Source: Eubacteriales bacterium (lineage in GTDB: Bacteria; Bacillota; Clostridia; Lachnospirales; Lachnospiraceae). Taken from it: 60,125 bases of DNA. Under the pieces are notes generated by a model. That model did no database searches. It had not been told where the DNA came from and worked only from the letters and a program-made list of their open reading frames with translations. How positions within the stretch are numbered: the first letter of the stretch is position 1; each line of letters starts with the position of its first letter. Shown piece after piece: positions 25,425 through 35,685 of the stretch. Location of the stretch: positions 1 to 60,125 of the forward strand of contig JAUNFZ010000005.1 of NCBI GenBank assembly GCA_030524785.1, given 5' to 3'. The position numbers and the translations under genes are program-made.

Positions 25425-26690
25425 GTTCGCGTGGGCGGTCAGTTGTTCCGCCTTCGCAAACGCTTCGATATCTTCGTGAATTTCTTCCAAAGCCTCTCTG
25501 GAATAATAGACGATGCTCGATTTTTTAACAAAATCATCCACACTTAACGGCGAGAAAAATCTCGCCGTTCCGTTTGTCGGAAGGACATGATTGGGTCCGG
25601 CAAAATAATCTCCCAGCGGTTCGCTGCTGTGTTCTCCGATAAAGATTGCCCCGGCATTTTTAATTTTTGTCATAACCTCAAAGGGATTCGCTGTCATGAT
25701 TTCCAAATGTTCGGAGGCAATGTCGTTCGCAGCCTGCACAGCAGCGTCCATATTTTCTGCCACGAGGATGTATCCGAAATTGTCAAGGGACTTTTGAATA
25801 ATTTCTTTTCTGGAAAGCTCTTTTACAAAGCCATCTACCTGGGCGGACACCTGTCTGGCCAGCTCCATATCCGTTGTAATCAGTATGGCGGAAGCCATTT
25901 CATCGTGTTCCGCCTGGGAAAGAAGATCCGCAGCCACATACCTGGGGTTTGCCGTTTTGTCCGCCAGCACAAGAATCTCACTGGGGCCTGCGATAGAATC
26001 AATATTTACAAAACCGTACACTGCTTTTTTGGCGAGCGCTACATAAATATTTCCAGGGCCGACAATTTTGTCCACTCTTGGGATGGACGCCGTTCCAAAG
26101 GCAAGGGCCGCGATGGCCTGAGCTCCGCCCGCTTTATAGATTTCGTCGGCGCCGGCTTCCTTTGCCGCTACCAGCGTGGCGGGATTTACACTGCCCTTGG
26201 GGCTGCATGGAGTTGTCATGACAATTTTTTCCACACCGGCCACCTTTGCAGGCACGATATTCATCAATACGGAGGAAGGATAAACGGCTTTTCCCCCGGG
26301 CACATATACGCCGACTCTGGAAAGGGGCGTGACCTTTTGACCGAGCATAATGCCCCGCTCATTGCTGTCAAACCAACTGTACCGTTTCTGCTTTTCGTGA
26401 TAGGAACGGATATTTACCAGTGCTTTTCGTATTACATCCGTAAGCTTCGGGTCCACCTTTTGGTAAGCTTCTTCAATTTCAGCTTCTGTGACGCGGATAT
26501 TTTCCGCAGTTATCTTTGCACGGTCAAATTTTTCTGTATACGCGAACAATGCTTCGTCGCCCTTTATGCGCACATCCTCCACAATAGAAGCTACGCTCTG
26601 TTCATATGAGCCGTAATTCTGAGGGCTTCTCTTTAAAAGATCCTCCAGCAGATTCTGTTTGCTCTCCTCCGTCAATGTCACAATTCTCAT
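25398..26690 (-). CDS. hisD: Histidinol dehydrogenase
   Basis: HisD oxidises L-histidinol to histidine in two NAD-dependent steps using zinc. The 430-residue protein has the family signatures YVPGGKAVYPSSVLMN, AKEAGADEIYKAGGAQAIAALAFGT, KIVGPGNIYVALAK and GPSEILVLADKTANP. The ligand region SEHLEIMTANP is also present. It follows hisG after four bases. Its last 27 bases overlap the convergent secreted-protein gene. Confidence 0.97.
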   Translation of the reverse strand: MRIVTLTEESKQNLLEDLLKRSPQNYGSYEQSVASIVEDVRIKGDEALFAYTEKFDRAKITAENIRVTEAEIEEAYQKVDPKLTDVIRKALVNIRSYHEKQKRYSWFDSNERGIMLGQKVTPLSRVGVYVPGGKAVYPSSVLMNIVPAKVAGVEKIVMTTPCSPKGSVNPATLVAAKEAGADEIYKAGGAQAIAALAFGTASIPRVDKIVGPGNIYVALAKKAVYGFVNIDSIAGPSEILVLADKTANPRYVAADLLSQAEHDEMASAILITTDMELARQVSAQVDGFVKELSRKEIIQKSLDNFGYILVAENMDAAVQAANDIASEHLEIMTANPFEVMTKIKNAGAIFIGEHSSEPLGDYFAGPNHVLPTNGTARFFSPLSVDDFVKKSSIVYYSREALEEIHEDIEAFAKAEQLTAHANSIHVRFEQ

Positions 26691-26694
26691 AGCT

Positions 26695-27339
26695 TTATCT
26701 CTCCTGTAATACTTCTTTTAAATCATTCAGAATTTTTGTAATCCGTTGGCTTTCCATCTGCATGCTCACCCGGTTTACGACTACCCTGGCGGACAGCGGA
26801 CAGATTTCCTCAAGAACTTCAAGGCCGTTCTCCCTGAGTGTGGAGCCCGTCTCCACAATGTCGACGATCACCTCGGCAAGCCCTACCAGGGGCGCCAGTT
26901 CAATCGAACCGTTCAGTTTGATGATCTCCACTGTCTGGTGCTTCTTGTCGTGGAAGTATTCACTGGCAATATGCGGATATTTTGTTGCCACGCGAATCTG
27001 TTCCTGATGTTTCAGAAGCTCTCCCGCCTCGGCGGGACCGCAGACGCACATCCGGCACTTGCCGAATCCCAGATCCAAAACCTCATAGAGTTTGCGGCCT
27101 TCCTCATCAATCGTATCTTTTCCCACAACGCCGATATCCGCCGCACCGTATTCTACGTAAGTGGGCACATCCGGCCCTTTGGCAAGGAAAAATTTTAATT
27201 TTAATTCTTCATTTACAAAAATCAGCCTGCGCGTATCGGGATCTTTCATTTCCTCGCAGGTGATCCCTGTTTTTTCCAGTAATTCCAGGGTCTGTTTTGC
27301 CAGGCGCCCCTTTGTCAGAGCAAATGTCAGATATCTCAT
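26695..27339 (-). CDS. hisG: ATP phosphoribosyltransferase, short form
   Basis: HisG catalyses the first committed step of histidine synthesis from ATP and PRPP. The 214-residue product is the short form that lacks the C-terminal feedback domain and needs HisZ. Visible motifs are [17 protein letters not shown] and [15 protein letters not shown] (PRPP binding). It overlaps hisZ by four bases, consistent with stoichiometric production of the HisG-HisZ complex. Confidence 0.96.
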   Translation of the reverse strand: MRYLTFALTKGRLAKQTLELLEKTGITCEEMKDPDTRRLIFVNEELKLKFFLAKGPDVPTYVEYGAADIGVVGKDTIDEEGRKLYEVLDLGFGKCRMCVCGPAEAGELLKHQEQIRVATKYPHIASEYFHDKKHQTVEIIKLNGSIELAPLVGLAEVIVDIVETGSTLRENGLEVLEEICPLSARVVVNRVSMQMESQRITKILNDLKEVLQER

Positions 27340-28547
27340 GGCTGTACCTCTCCCGCTGTAATGTTATATTTTTTGCAGAGCTCCCGCAGCATTTCCGTTT
27401 GTTTCAAAAGTTCCGGTTCAGATACGAGCTGCTGATGGGTCACAAACTGAAGCGCTACCATTTTGCCCTCAAGGCGAAGCTTTTTAGCTAAAGTAATGGC
27501 CTGTTTCTGCAGTTCTTCCGTATAATAAAGCGTAAGAATTTCCGGCAGTTCTCCCGCTGGAATCTTCTGTCTGGACAGCGCCGCCATCAGCCGGTCGATT
27601 TCCACTACAAATCCGATGGAGGGGGCGTCCTTTCCAAAATGTTTCAGCAGATGGTCATACCGTCCGCCTTTCACCACTGCGTCTCCGCTTCCGAAGGTAT
27701 ATCCCCGGAAAAAAATGCCGGTATAATAATTATAACTTCCAAGCATCCCCAGATCAAAGCTGATATAGCGCGTGACATCATAATACTCCAGCAGATGCCA
27801 GACGTCCCAAAGCCGTCTGACGGCCAGCGAAGCTTCCTCGCTGCAGGCCAGATCGGCGGCTCTTTTCAGGACCTCCACGGAACCGTACAGGGAGGGAAGC
27901 TCAAGAAGCGCCCGGCGGCTCTGCTCATCCATAGGAATATTCGACACAATCGTTTCCACGCCGAAAAGATTTCGGTTGGAAATATAATCCTTCAGTTCTT
28001 CGGCAATGTCCTCCTCAATTTTAAGAGAGCTGACGATACTTTTGAAGTAATCCACCTGCCCGATACTGATCTGAAATTCTTCCAGCCCGGCAGCTTTCAG
28101 GCAGTCCACCACCATGGCGATTGTCTCGGCGTCCGTCTGAGCATCATTGCTTCCAATCAGCTCCGCGCCCAGATGGGTGCGCTCTTTTAGCCGCCCCTGA
28201 TATCCGGGATTATTGATAAACGTATTTCCGACATAACACAGCCGGATATTTTTTTCTTCCTCCGCAAAATATTTCGATACGGCTCTTGCGATGGAGGGGG
28301 TGATATCAGGGCGCAAAACAAGCGTATTTCCCTCCCGGTCAAAGAATTTGTAAAGCTCGCGGGAAGGCGTTGTTCCCACTTCGCTGCCGAACACGTCAAA
28401 AAACTCGAAGGTCGGCGTTTCAATGTCGCGGCATCCGTAGGACTTCAAAACTCTGTGCAGATCGTTCTGCAGGCAGAGCTTTCTCTCACATTCGCCGTTA
28501 TAAATATCTCTGACTCCTTCCGGAGTGTGAAGCAGTTTATTTTTCAT
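27336..28547 (-). CDS. hisZ: ATP phosphoribosyltransferase regulatory subunit
   Basis: HisZ is a histidyl-tRNA-synthetase paralogue that confers activity and histidine feedback on short HisG. The 403-residue protein starts with TPEGVRDI, has class-II synthetase motif 2 ([13 protein letters not shown]), and [20 protein letters not shown] near residue 290. It lacks the anticodon-binding domain of true HisS. Position before short hisG separates it from hisS. It is the first gene of the histidine operon. Confidence 0.95.
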   Translation of the reverse strand: MKNKLLHTPEGVRDIYNGECERKLCLQNDLHRVLKSYGCRDIETPTFEFFDVFGSEVGTTPSRELYKFFDREGNTLVLRPDITPSIARAVSKYFAEEEKNIRLCYVGNTFINNPGYQGRLKERTHLGAELIGSNDAQTDAETIAMVVDCLKAAGLEEFQISIGQVDYFKSIVSSLKIEEDIAEELKDYISNRNLFGVETIVSNIPMDEQSRRALLELPSLYGSVEVLKRAADLACSEEASLAVRRLWDVWHLLEYYDVTRYISFDLGMLGSYNYYTGIFFRGYTFGSGDAVVKGGRYDHLLKHFGKDAPSIGFVVEIDRLMAALSRQKIPAGELPEILTLYYTEELQKQAITLAKKLRLEGKMVALQFVTHQQLVSEPELLKQTEMLRELCKKYNITAGEVQP

Positions 28548-28602
28548 AATCTTCTCCTGTGCTTTATCAAATTGCAGTGCTATCGTATGAAATCACTTGT
28601 TT

Positions 28603-28631
28603 ATTATACGTATCAGGCAGGCAAATGTCAA
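28603..28631 (-). promoter_or_regulatory. Consensus promoter of hisZGD
   Basis: Minus strand TTGACA (28626-28631), 17 bases, TATAAT (28603-28608), exact consensus. The -35 overlaps the recU stop codon. The leader is only about 50 bases, too short for a T-box or leader-peptide attenuator. Confidence 0.88.
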
Positions 28632-29161
28632 TCTCTCGTCTGCAGATCCTGTTTCAGCCCTTCCAGATAAGGCACCAGCACGCCGTGCCCGCGGTGGAGA
28701 AGAAAGGCTTCCTCAAGCTCCTCGTACCGAAAGCTTTTTCTGCCGCCGCCTTCTTGCCTGTCCCAGAAATATTTCATCCGGGCAAAGGGAAGATAATAAA
28801 TTTCGTCCCGTCCTGTATAATAAATGATCAGAAAAGCAACGCCGCCCTGCTTTTCAAAATTTTCCATAAACCGTACCTGATGTTCATGGATGTTTTGCAG
28901 GGCAAAGGTGTCTGAATTACATTCCTTGGCGTCAAAACAGACGGGAACCCCCTGAACGCATCCAATATAATCCACAGTACTTTTCTGATCGAAGTAGGCA
29001 AGCGTAATGTGACGGCTTTCCTTATCAATCTTAATCGGCGTGATCGGCGTGGGGATTTTCTGTATCAGCGCAAGCCCCTTTTCCAGATACGCCTCGTTGG
29101 AACGGTTGATAAGATCTTCTAGGAGAGAACCGCGAAGCCCCCTCGAATTCCATGTTGCCAT
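28628..29161 (-). CDS. recU: Holliday junction resolvase RecU
   Basis: RecU cleaves Holliday junctions in recombinational repair and segregation. The 177-residue protein has Asp64 (STVDYIG), Asp77 and Lys79 (VCFDAKEC), the metal-dependent nuclease pattern, preceded by the RG-rich N-terminus NSRGLRGSLLE. The start codon directly follows the stop of the upstream pseudouridine synthase gene, whose last codons supply the GGAGG. recU is next to a PBP gene in bacilli but not here. Confidence 0.92.
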   Translation of the reverse strand: MATWNSRGLRGSLLEDLINRSNEAYLEKGLALIQKIPTPITPIKIDKESRHITLAYFDQKSTVDYIGCVQGVPVCFDAKECNSDTFALQNIHEHQVRFMENFEKQGGVAFLIIYYTGRDEIYYLPFARMKYFWDRQEGGGRKSFRYEELEEAFLLHRGHGVLVPYLEGLKQDLQTRD

Positions 29162-30166
29162 TTATTTTCCTCCGTAACCCAGACTGCCAAGAATCTCTGC
29201 AAACTGCTTTGGCATGGGAGCTGTGAAGACGCGTCCCGAGAGATAGGACCATTGCCCGTCCATTTTTGGAAAAACCATTTGATAGGCGTGAAGAAGCTGA
29301 TGCTTCACACCGTAAGCTTTCAAAAATTCGTCATTGATCCTGGCGTTTCCATACTTTGTATCCCCGATGATCGGATGGCCCACCGAGGCCAGATGAGCGC
29401 GAATCTGGTGGGAACGCCCGGTAATCAGCCAGACTTTTAAGAGCGTGATTCCTTTGCCGCTCCAAAGAGGCGTATATTCTGTGAGAATCGGACGGTAAAG
29501 CTCTGCCTCCTGCCCCTCTGGAAGGCTTTTTACAATGCTTACCCGGTTATCGGCGTCTTCCTTTTTTAAATACCCTTCAAGCCGCTGCGGTTCTTTCATC
29601 TCGCCATCAACAAGGCAGAGATAATACTTATGAAGCTCGCGGCTTCGCAAAAGCTCGGCCATTTTCTGAAGGCCTGCAAGGCTCTTTCCGGCAATCAGCA
29701 AGCCGCTGGTGTTTCTGTCCAGACGGTTGCAGACAGAGGGCCGGAAGGTGGAAAGCTCCTGCTCATTAAGCTCGTTTTTTTGCAGCAAATATGCCAGAAT
29801 CTGTTCATTCGCAGAAATGTCCTCCGGCCGGCTTTTCTGGGAAAGCAGTCCGGCCGGCTTATCTGCCAGCAGGATATGGCGGTCTTCATAGATAATTCTG
29901 CTCTGATGAAATGGCTTTGCCCGGCTTAAAGAAACGTCTTTTGGACTGCCGGAAAATTTTGCATAGGTCTCCTCCGAAAAAAAGATCTGAATCCGGTCTC
30001 CCGGCGCCACCATTTCATTTCCAAGGGCTTTTTTGCCATTTAACGTAATATTCTTTTTTCGAAGCATTTTATAAAGAAAATTTTTCGGAGCTTTTGCCAG
30101 ATATCTTCCCAGCAGTTTGTCAAGCCGCTGACATGCTTCCTGTTCACGTACAATAATTTCTTTCAT
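29162..30166 (-). CDS. RluA-family pseudouridine synthase
   Basis: The 334-residue protein has an S4 domain (about 12-65) and a RluA catalytic domain with Asp150 in CNRLDRNTSGLL. LLADKPAGLLSQ and LITGRSHQIRAHL support the family. It resembles RluC-type enzymes that modify 23S rRNA, but the target is not determinable here. It is the second RluA-family gene in the window, beside that at 2994. Confidence 0.88.
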   Translation of the reverse strand: MKEIIVREQEACQRLDKLLGRYLAKAPKNFLYKMLRKKNITLNGKKALGNEMVAPGDRIQIFFSEETYAKFSGSPKDVSLSRAKPFHQSRIIYEDRHILLADKPAGLLSQKSRPEDISANEQILAYLLQKNELNEQELSTFRPSVCNRLDRNTSGLLIAGKSLAGLQKMAELLRSRELHKYYLCLVDGEMKEPQRLEGYLKKEDADNRVSIVKSLPEGQEAELYRPILTEYTPLWSGKGITLLKVWLITGRSHQIRAHLASVGHPIIGDTKYGNARINDEFLKAYGVKHQLLHAYQMVFPKMDGQWSYLSGRVFTAPMPKQFAEILGSLGYGGK

Positions 30167-30172
30167 TTTTTC

Positions 30173-30778
30173 CTACAGGCAGATTGCCAGAATAATTTCT
30201 TTTACAAGTTCGTTTCGGGAAAGATCGGGATACCGCTCGTCCGGTTCATAGGAAACGGACGCTTCCCATTCTTCCCGGTGGTCGTACATTTCGTCCACCC
30301 GCTCCAGAAAATGCTTCAGATCGTGAAAAACCTTTACATTTGCCCGAAGGCGGTTTCCCTGGAGTATTTTTTTGATATGCTGCTGTGCAAAAGCAGCGTC
30401 TACTTTTTCGTCTTCGCAATAGCAGACCACGTTCAAACCGCTTATGACAATGCAGGGAAAGTTCATATTTTTTTCGTAAGAACTGACCGTGGCCTCATAA
30501 ATTGCCGTCATGTCCCGCACATGGCCGGAAATGTTTTGATACAGCTTCTCTCCCATCGGCTTCTGCAGACAGATCATAATCATGCTGACGGCGCATTTAC
30601 TGGCCGGCAGGCATCCCATAATCGCTACAAATGTAAATAAATTTTTTCTTGTACCGGTCTGCATATAGCCGGTAAAAAAAATCACGAGAGGAATCAAAAA
30701 CATCACTGCCGTAATCAGAATCCTCTTTTTTTTCTGATAACGGATATATCCATAAGAACCCTTTGCTGCTTTTTTCAT
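30173..30778 (-). CDS. Conserved two-TM protein of unknown function
   Basis: The 201-residue protein has a basic N-terminus ([13 protein letters not shown]) and two adjacent membrane segments (about 20-37 and 47-67). A cytoplasmic domain follows that contains [21 protein letters not shown] and ends in a charged stretch. I do not recognise a family. The start at 30778 overlaps the YgiQ stop by four bases (ATGA) and has AAAGGCG upstream, which fixes the frame. Neighbours are RNA-modification genes, which is weak evidence for function. Confidence 0.7.
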   Translation of the reverse strand: MKKAAKGSYGYIRYQKKKRILITAVMFLIPLVIFFTGYMQTGTRKNLFTFVAIMGCLPASKCAVSMIMICLQKPMGEKLYQNISGHVRDMTAIYEATVSSYEKNMNFPCIVISGLNVVCYCEDEKVDAAFAQQHIKKILQGNRLRANVKVFHDLKHFLERVDEMYDHREEWEASVSYEPDERYPDLSRNELVKEIILAICL

Positions 30779-32601
30779 CGTTTCGCCTTTCTGCTGTGCC
30801 TGATGGGACGCGGAGGAATCAGACATTTTTTGTCAAATCCGATAAGGTCTGTCCGGCCCGCCCGTATCAGCGCTTCCTTTACCAGTTCGTAATTTTTTGG
30901 GTCGCGGTATTGTATCAGAGCCCGCTGCATCGCTTTTTCATGAGGATTTACCGGTACATATACCGGCTTCATAGTTCGCGGATCAAGTCCTGTATAATAC
31001 ATGCAGGTAGAAATCGTGGAGGGTGTTGGATAAAAATCCTGTACCTGCTCAGGCATATAGCCAAGATCTCTTAAATATTCCGCAAGCTCTACCGCCTCTT
31101 TCAGCGTGGAGCCCGGATGCGAAGACATCAGATAGGGAACAAGAAACTGATTCTTTCCATACTCCCGGTTCAGTGCATTGTACTTTTTTACAAATTTCTG
31201 ATATACGCTGCCAGGGGGTTTTCCCATATACTCCAGCACAGCGTCTGACACATGCTCAGGGGCAACCTTTAGCTGACCGCTTACGTGAAATTTTACAAGC
31301 TCCCTGAAAAACGTGTCGTTTTTGTCTGCCAGAAGATAATCAAACCGGATCCCGGAGCGGATAAAAACTTTTTTTACGCCCGGCAGAGACCGCAGTTTTC
31401 GAAGAAGCGACACATAATCGCTGTGGTCTGCCTGAAGGTTCTTGCAGGGCTTTGGAAAGAGACACTGCTTTTGCGGGCATACGCCGGATTTTATCTGCTT
31501 TTTGCAGGAGGGTTGTCTGAAATTTGCCGTGGGTCCTCCTACGTCGTGGATATATCCCTTAAACTCCTTATGTTTCAGAAACTCTTTTGCCTCTGCAAGC
31601 AGCGATTCATGGCTTCTCGTCTGAACGATTCTGCCCTGGTGAAAAGTCAGCGCACAGAAACTGCATCCTCCAAAACAGCCCCGGTTGCTGATCAGCGAAA
31701 ATTTCACTTCTTCGATTGCCGGAACGCCGCCCTCTTTTTCATAGGAGGGATGGTATGTCCGCTGATAGGGAAGTCCGTAGACGCTGTCCATTTCTTCCAT
31801 GCTAAGGGGCGGCTGGGGCGGATTCTGCACCACAAATATTTTGTTTGGATAAGGTTCAATCAGGGGCTTTGCCGAAAAGGGATCGGTATTGCAGTATTGG
31901 ATATAGAAGCTTTCCGCATATTTGCGTTTATCCGCCCTTAATTCCTCATAGGAGGGAAGTATTTTTGCATCATAAACGCCGGAAATATCCTGTGTCCGGT
32001 ATACAGTACCCTTGATAAAAGTGATATCCCGAACAGCAATCCCGGCATCCAGGGCGTCCGCGATCTCTACAATGGAGCGTTCGCCCATTCCATAGGAAAT
32101 CAAATCGGCGCCGGAATCCAGAAGAACCGACCGTTTCAGGGAATCCGACCAGTAATCGTAATGGGCAAGCCGGCGCAGGCTTGCTTCGATACCGCCGATG
32201 ATGATGGGCGTCTTTTTATAGGTGCGCCGTATCAGGTTGCTGTACACCACCACCGCATGATCCGGCCGTTTTCCCATAACGCCGCCCGGTGAAAAAGCGT
32301 CCGTTTTCCGGCGTTTCTTTGATACGGTATAATGGTTTACCATGGAATCCATATTGCCGGCGGACACAAGAAAGGCAAGGCGGGGCTCCCCAAGAGCGGA
32401 AATGCTGTCGTCCTTTTTCCAATCCGGCTGTGAAAGGATTCCCACCGTATACCCCCTTGCCTCCAGCACTCTTGCGAGAACGGCATGGGCAAAGGAAGGA
32501 TGATCCACATAGGCATCCCCCGTCACAAACACAAAATCCAGTTGTTCAATTCCCCTTTCCCTCATATCCTCCCGGGATATGGGCAAAAATGAATTATTCA
32601 T
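30775..32601 (-). CDS. YgiQ-family radical SAM protein
   Basis: The 608-residue protein matches the UPF0313/YgiQ family. The radical SAM cysteines are Cys309, Cys313 and Cys316 ([14 protein letters not shown]). A family-specific N-terminal domain (1-290; [19 protein letters not shown]) precedes them. A second Cys-rich stretch ([22 protein letters not shown] kept short here: Cys near 375-395) follows. The function is not established. It overlaps the upstream pseudouridine synthase by eight bases. Confidence 0.9.
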   Translation of the reverse strand: MNNSFLPISREDMRERGIEQLDFVFVTGDAYVDHPSFAHAVLARVLEARGYTVGILSQPDWKKDDSISALGEPRLAFLVSAGNMDSMVNHYTVSKKRRKTDAFSPGGVMGKRPDHAVVVYSNLIRRTYKKTPIIIGGIEASLRRLAHYDYWSDSLKRSVLLDSGADLISYGMGERSIVEIADALDAGIAVRDITFIKGTVYRTQDISGVYDAKILPSYEELRADKRKYAESFYIQYCNTDPFSAKPLIEPYPNKIFVVQNPPQPPLSMEEMDSVYGLPYQRTYHPSYEKEGGVPAIEEVKFSLISNRGCFGGCSFCALTFHQGRIVQTRSHESLLAEAKEFLKHKEFKGYIHDVGGPTANFRQPSCKKQIKSGVCPQKQCLFPKPCKNLQADHSDYVSLLRKLRSLPGVKKVFIRSGIRFDYLLADKNDTFFRELVKFHVSGQLKVAPEHVSDAVLEYMGKPPGSVYQKFVKKYNALNREYGKNQFLVPYLMSSHPGSTLKEAVELAEYLRDLGYMPEQVQDFYPTPSTISTCMYYTGLDPRTMKPVYVPVNPHEKAMQRALIQYRDPKNYELVKEALIRAGRTDLIGFDKKCLIPPRPIRHSRKAKR

Positions 32602-33319
32602 GAAATTCTCCCTTCAGGGCAAGAATCTCCTGCCTGGTAAGAGGACGATACTCCCCTTTTTCCAACTGTTCATCCAAAACCAGAGTTCCCATAGAAATTC
32701 TTTTCAGATAAAGAACCTCTTTGCCGACGGCATGAAACATTCGTTTTACCTGGTGGAACCGGCCCTCCCTGAGCACCACTTCTACACAGGATTCCTCCCC
32801 TGAGGACAAAACCGTAAGGCTGGCCGGAAGCGAAGCTTTAGCGTCCCCGATGTCTATTCCCTGCGCAAAGGCCTTTATATCAGTGCTGTCTACATTTCCC
32901 AGAACCCGGGCATAATATCTTTTTGGCACATGCTTCGACGGAGAAAGAAGCCTGTGAGCCAGTTCACCGTCGTTTGTAATCAGGAGAAGGCCCTCCGTGT
33001 CCAGATCCAGCCTTCCCACAGGAAATAATTCTTTCTTTTTTGGAGAATCTATGAAATCCATCACCACAGGATGCAGATTGTCCCTTGCCGCCGTCACGCA
33101 GCCGGCAGGCTTATAAAGCATGTAATACTCAAAAAGCTGGCAGGTCACTCTTACCCCGTCCATCAAAATCAGATCGCTGTCAGGGTTTATTTTTATATCT
33201 GCATTTTGGCAGAGGCTGCCGTTCACCGTCACCCTGCCCTTACGGACAATGGCTTTTACGTCGCTTCTGGTTCCGGCGCCTGCCTTTGCAAGAAATTTGT
33301 CCAGTCTCATGGTTTCCAT
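32594..33319 (-). CDS. RsuA/RluB-family pseudouridine synthase
   Basis: The 241-residue protein has an N-terminal S4 domain (4-60; [17 protein letters not shown]) and a RsuA-type catalytic domain with Asp105 in [13 protein letters not shown]. The family isomerises a single uridine in 16S or 23S rRNA; which one cannot be told. The ATG at 33319 lies after AAGG. A second ATG three codons in, at MRLDKF, is the alternative. Confidence 0.88.
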   Translation of the reverse strand: METMRLDKFLAKAGAGTRSDVKAIVRKGRVTVNGSLCQNADIKINPDSDLILMDGVRVTCQLFEYYMLYKPAGCVTAARDNLHPVVMDFIDSPKKKELFPVGRLDLDTEGLLLITNDGELAHRLLSPSKHVPKRYYARVLGNVDSTDIKAFAQGIDIGDAKASLPASLTVLSSGEESCVEVVLREGRFHQVKRMFHAVGKEVLYLKRISMGTLVLDEQLEKGEYRPLTRQEILALKGEFHE

Positions 33320-33329
33320 ATTACCTTAA

Positions 33330-34727
33330 TTACCTCATTCTCCAGCCGGCGTAATACTTGTTTCGAAGATCGCCGTTTATGCATCTTGCCCAGCCCAGAG
33401 GGAAATCATCCGTGCACACCAGTATCCATCCTTTTTTATCCCTGGCTTCGTGGTTTTCCAGGGCTACCGTCTCGCCTTTCAGGTAACGCAGAACGCGTTC
33501 ATCCGTGGGAGAAAAAGAAACGGCATGGCGCACGTCCTCTTTTTTTAAAAACATTGCCAGTGCCTGAGAAGGTTCAAAGCGATGGTTTCGACATTCTCCG
33601 AGAAGAAGACCTGTGCGCAGATAGCGGATCTGATGTTTTATCTCTGCGGCTGCCGGCAGCGCATAGAGCCGCTCCTCTGCCATGGCAAATTGCCAGGAGG
33701 AAAAATCCACGCAAAGAAATTCTTCCTGAAACTGAAGCCATTCCCTGGGAGGCCGGCAGAAAAAAGCTTTCTTTTCCCGCGTAAGCTTCCCGCTTTTCTT
33801 TTCCCTGAAATTGTGGGAAAACGTTTCAGTGTTTGAAAGCAGGTCCTTTGCCGAAAGTGATTCTGTATCCAAATTTTTTTCTGCACCGAAGGGTGCTTTT
33901 TCAATCAGTGCCGCAAAATGACCTTCTCCTTTTACGCGGTGAGGAAAAAGGCGTTCCTTTTTCAGAAGGCGAAGATCAGGGCAAAACTGCAGCAGCCAGT
34001 CAATATTCTCCTCGTTTTCCAATTTTGAAAACGTACAGGTGGAATATACCATTTTGCCGCCAGGCCGTAGCATATCAGCCGCAGCCGCTAAAATTTCCCG
34101 CTGAATTTTTGCGTAATATCCGGGGCCGCGGTTTTCATAATCCTTTATCATGGCAGGATCGCGGCGGAACATTCCCTCCCCCGAGCAGGGAGCGTCCACC
34201 AGAATTTTATCAAAATATTCTTTATATTCCAGCCGGAGATTTTCCGGTGACGCGCTGCACACCATCATTGCTCCGATTCCGGAAAGCTCCAGATTCTTTA
34301 AGAGGCCCTTGGCCCTGGAATGGCTGATGTCGTTTGCCAGCAGCAGGCCGCAATCTCCAATCCGGCTTCCAAGCTCCGTCGCCTTTCCGCCGGGAGCCGC
34401 GCAGAGATCAAGTACCCTCTCGCCCGGCAGTGCGCAAAGAAGCGCCGCAGGCAGCATGGCGCTTGGCTCCTGCACATAGTAAAGCCCCGCATAATAATAG
34501 GGATGTTTGCCTACATTCTCCGCCTTCTGTACATAAAAACCGTTTTCACACCAGGGAATTTTCTCCAGAGCGAAAGGAGAAATCCTTAAAAATTCTTCCG
34601 GGGAAATTTTGCGGGTATTAATGCGTATTCCCTGAACGCTTTCCTGGGAAAAGGAACTGATATACTCCTTAAATTCATCTCCCAAAAGGGCCTTCATTTC
34701 ATCTGTAAATTGTTCCGGCAGTTTCAT
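33330..34727 (-). CDS. RsmF-type rRNA (cytosine-C5)-methyltransferase
   Basis: The 465-residue NOL1/NOP2/Sun-family methyltransferase has the SAM-binding CAAPGGKATELG (109-120). The two catalytic cysteines are Cys181 (DAPCSGEGMF) and Cys231 (YSTCTFS). An additional C-terminal region contains a conserved-looking LLGECRNHRFEPSQALAMF segment, typical of RsmF-like proteins. It probably methylates 16S rRNA. It follows the alarmone synthetase after one base. Confidence 0.88.
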   Translation of the reverse strand: MKLPEQFTDEMKALLGDEFKEYISSFSQESVQGIRINTRKISPEEFLRISPFALEKIPWCENGFYVQKAENVGKHPYYYAGLYYVQEPSAMLPAALLCALPGERVLDLCAAPGGKATELGSRIGDCGLLLANDISHSRAKGLLKNLELSGIGAMMVCSASPENLRLEYKEYFDKILVDAPCSGEGMFRRDPAMIKDYENRGPGYYAKIQREILAAAADMLRPGGKMVYSTCTFSKLENEENIDWLLQFCPDLRLLKKERLFPHRVKGEGHFAALIEKAPFGAEKNLDTESLSAKDLLSNTETFSHNFREKKSGKLTREKKAFFCRPPREWLQFQEEFLCVDFSSWQFAMAEERLYALPAAAEIKHQIRYLRTGLLLGECRNHRFEPSQALAMFLKKEDVRHAVSFSPTDERVLRYLKGETVALENHEARDKKGWILVCTDDFPLGWARCINGDLRNKYYAGWRMR

Positions 34728-34728
34728 C

Positions 34729-35553
34729 TTACGTCACTTCCCCACAGCCAAAGTCCACATTTTGGGCGCGGTATCCCTCTGCAATGATGTCCAGCTGCTT
34801 GTGAAAACGCTCCAGCTTTTCCAGATCGTTCTCCTGATATACCTGATAAAATTCTTCCTGTATTTTCCTGATCTCCCGCTGATTTGCCAGACGATAGAGG
34901 TTCTGGATATTATTCAGTATCTCGGAAATCAGGTTGGCCTGTATCTGCATGGAATTTTGCGCATCCATGATCTCGTCCCGGACGGAAGACATTTCATTGT
35001 CCAGAACCACAATGGCGTCCGCCGCCTTAAGAAGCTTTTCTTTCAGATGATCCGGTATATTATGCTTATACTTATACTGCAGAGAATGTTCTATTGTGGA
35101 CCAGAAGTTCATGCCCATGGTACGGATCTGAATCTCCGCCTGGATGGTCTTTGGGCCGCTCATGGTCTGTACGTCGTATCCCACGATCACATGATAGCTG
35201 CGGTAACCGCTGGTTTTCATATGTGCGATATAGTCTTTTTCGTGATGTACCTGCATATCTTTGCGCTCGTGGATCATGTGTACCACTTTGGGAATATCCT
35301 CCACAAACTGACAGATAATGCGGACGCCCACAATGTCCTCCAGGCGTTCTTCAATCTCCGAAAACTCTATATTTTTCTTCTGCATTTTATCCAGAATACT
35401 TGAAACTGTCTTTACACGGCCGGTTACCTGCTCGATCGGACAGTAAATCCCCCTGGATTTATACTCATAGCGTAAATGTTCAAATTTGGCAGTCAGCTCC
35501 TTTACCGCCAGGTCATATGGGTCTAATAAATCTCTCCAAACCTGTGTTTCCAT
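34729..35553 (-). CDS. Small alarmone (ppGpp) synthetase, RelA/SpoT domain
   Basis: The 274-residue protein has a single RelA/SpoT synthetase domain: LEDIVGVRIICQFVEDIPKV, KPSGYRSYH-like KTSGYRSYHVIVGY, and AEIQIRTMGMNFWSTIEHSLQYKYK. There is no HD hydrolase, TGS or ACT domain. A charged coiled C-terminal part of about 70 residues distinguishes it from RelP/RelQ of about 210 residues. It should make (p)ppGpp from ATP and GTP/GDP in the stringent response. It has its own promoter. Confidence 0.87.
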   Translation of the reverse strand: METQVWRDLLDPYDLAVKELTAKFEHLRYEYKSRGIYCPIEQVTGRVKTVSSILDKMQKKNIEFSEIEERLEDIVGVRIICQFVEDIPKVVHMIHERKDMQVHHEKDYIAHMKTSGYRSYHVIVGYDVQTMSGPKTIQAEIQIRTMGMNFWSTIEHSLQYKYKHNIPDHLKEKLLKAADAIVVLDNEMSSVRDEIMDAQNSMQIQANLISEILNNIQNLYRLANQREIRKIQEEFYQVYQENDLEKLERFHKQLDIIAEGYRAQNVDFGCGEVT

Positions 35554-35628
35554 ATTTCCTCCTGTTTCCTGCCAAAAAATTTATACGCTGTGATGATACG
35601 CGTTCTAAGCGCGCCGTTATCAAAATAG

Positions 35629-35657
35629 AGTATAACACATACTTTTCACCTGTTCAA
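35629..35657 (-). promoter_or_regulatory. Promoter of the alarmone synthetase operon
   Basis: Minus strand TTGAAC (35652-35657), 17 bases, TATACT (35629-35634). Confidence 0.7.
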
Positions 35658-35685
35658 CTTATTCGAAAGCTGCGTGAGGTTATTC

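Noticed and set aside
25587-26609. A 340-codon plus-strand frame opposite hisD
   Set aside because: It is antisense to a highly conserved gene and its translation resembles no family.
28548-28602. T-box or histidine leader-peptide attenuator before hisZ
   Set aside because: The leader is about 50 bases and has no T-box motif, His codon run or terminator.
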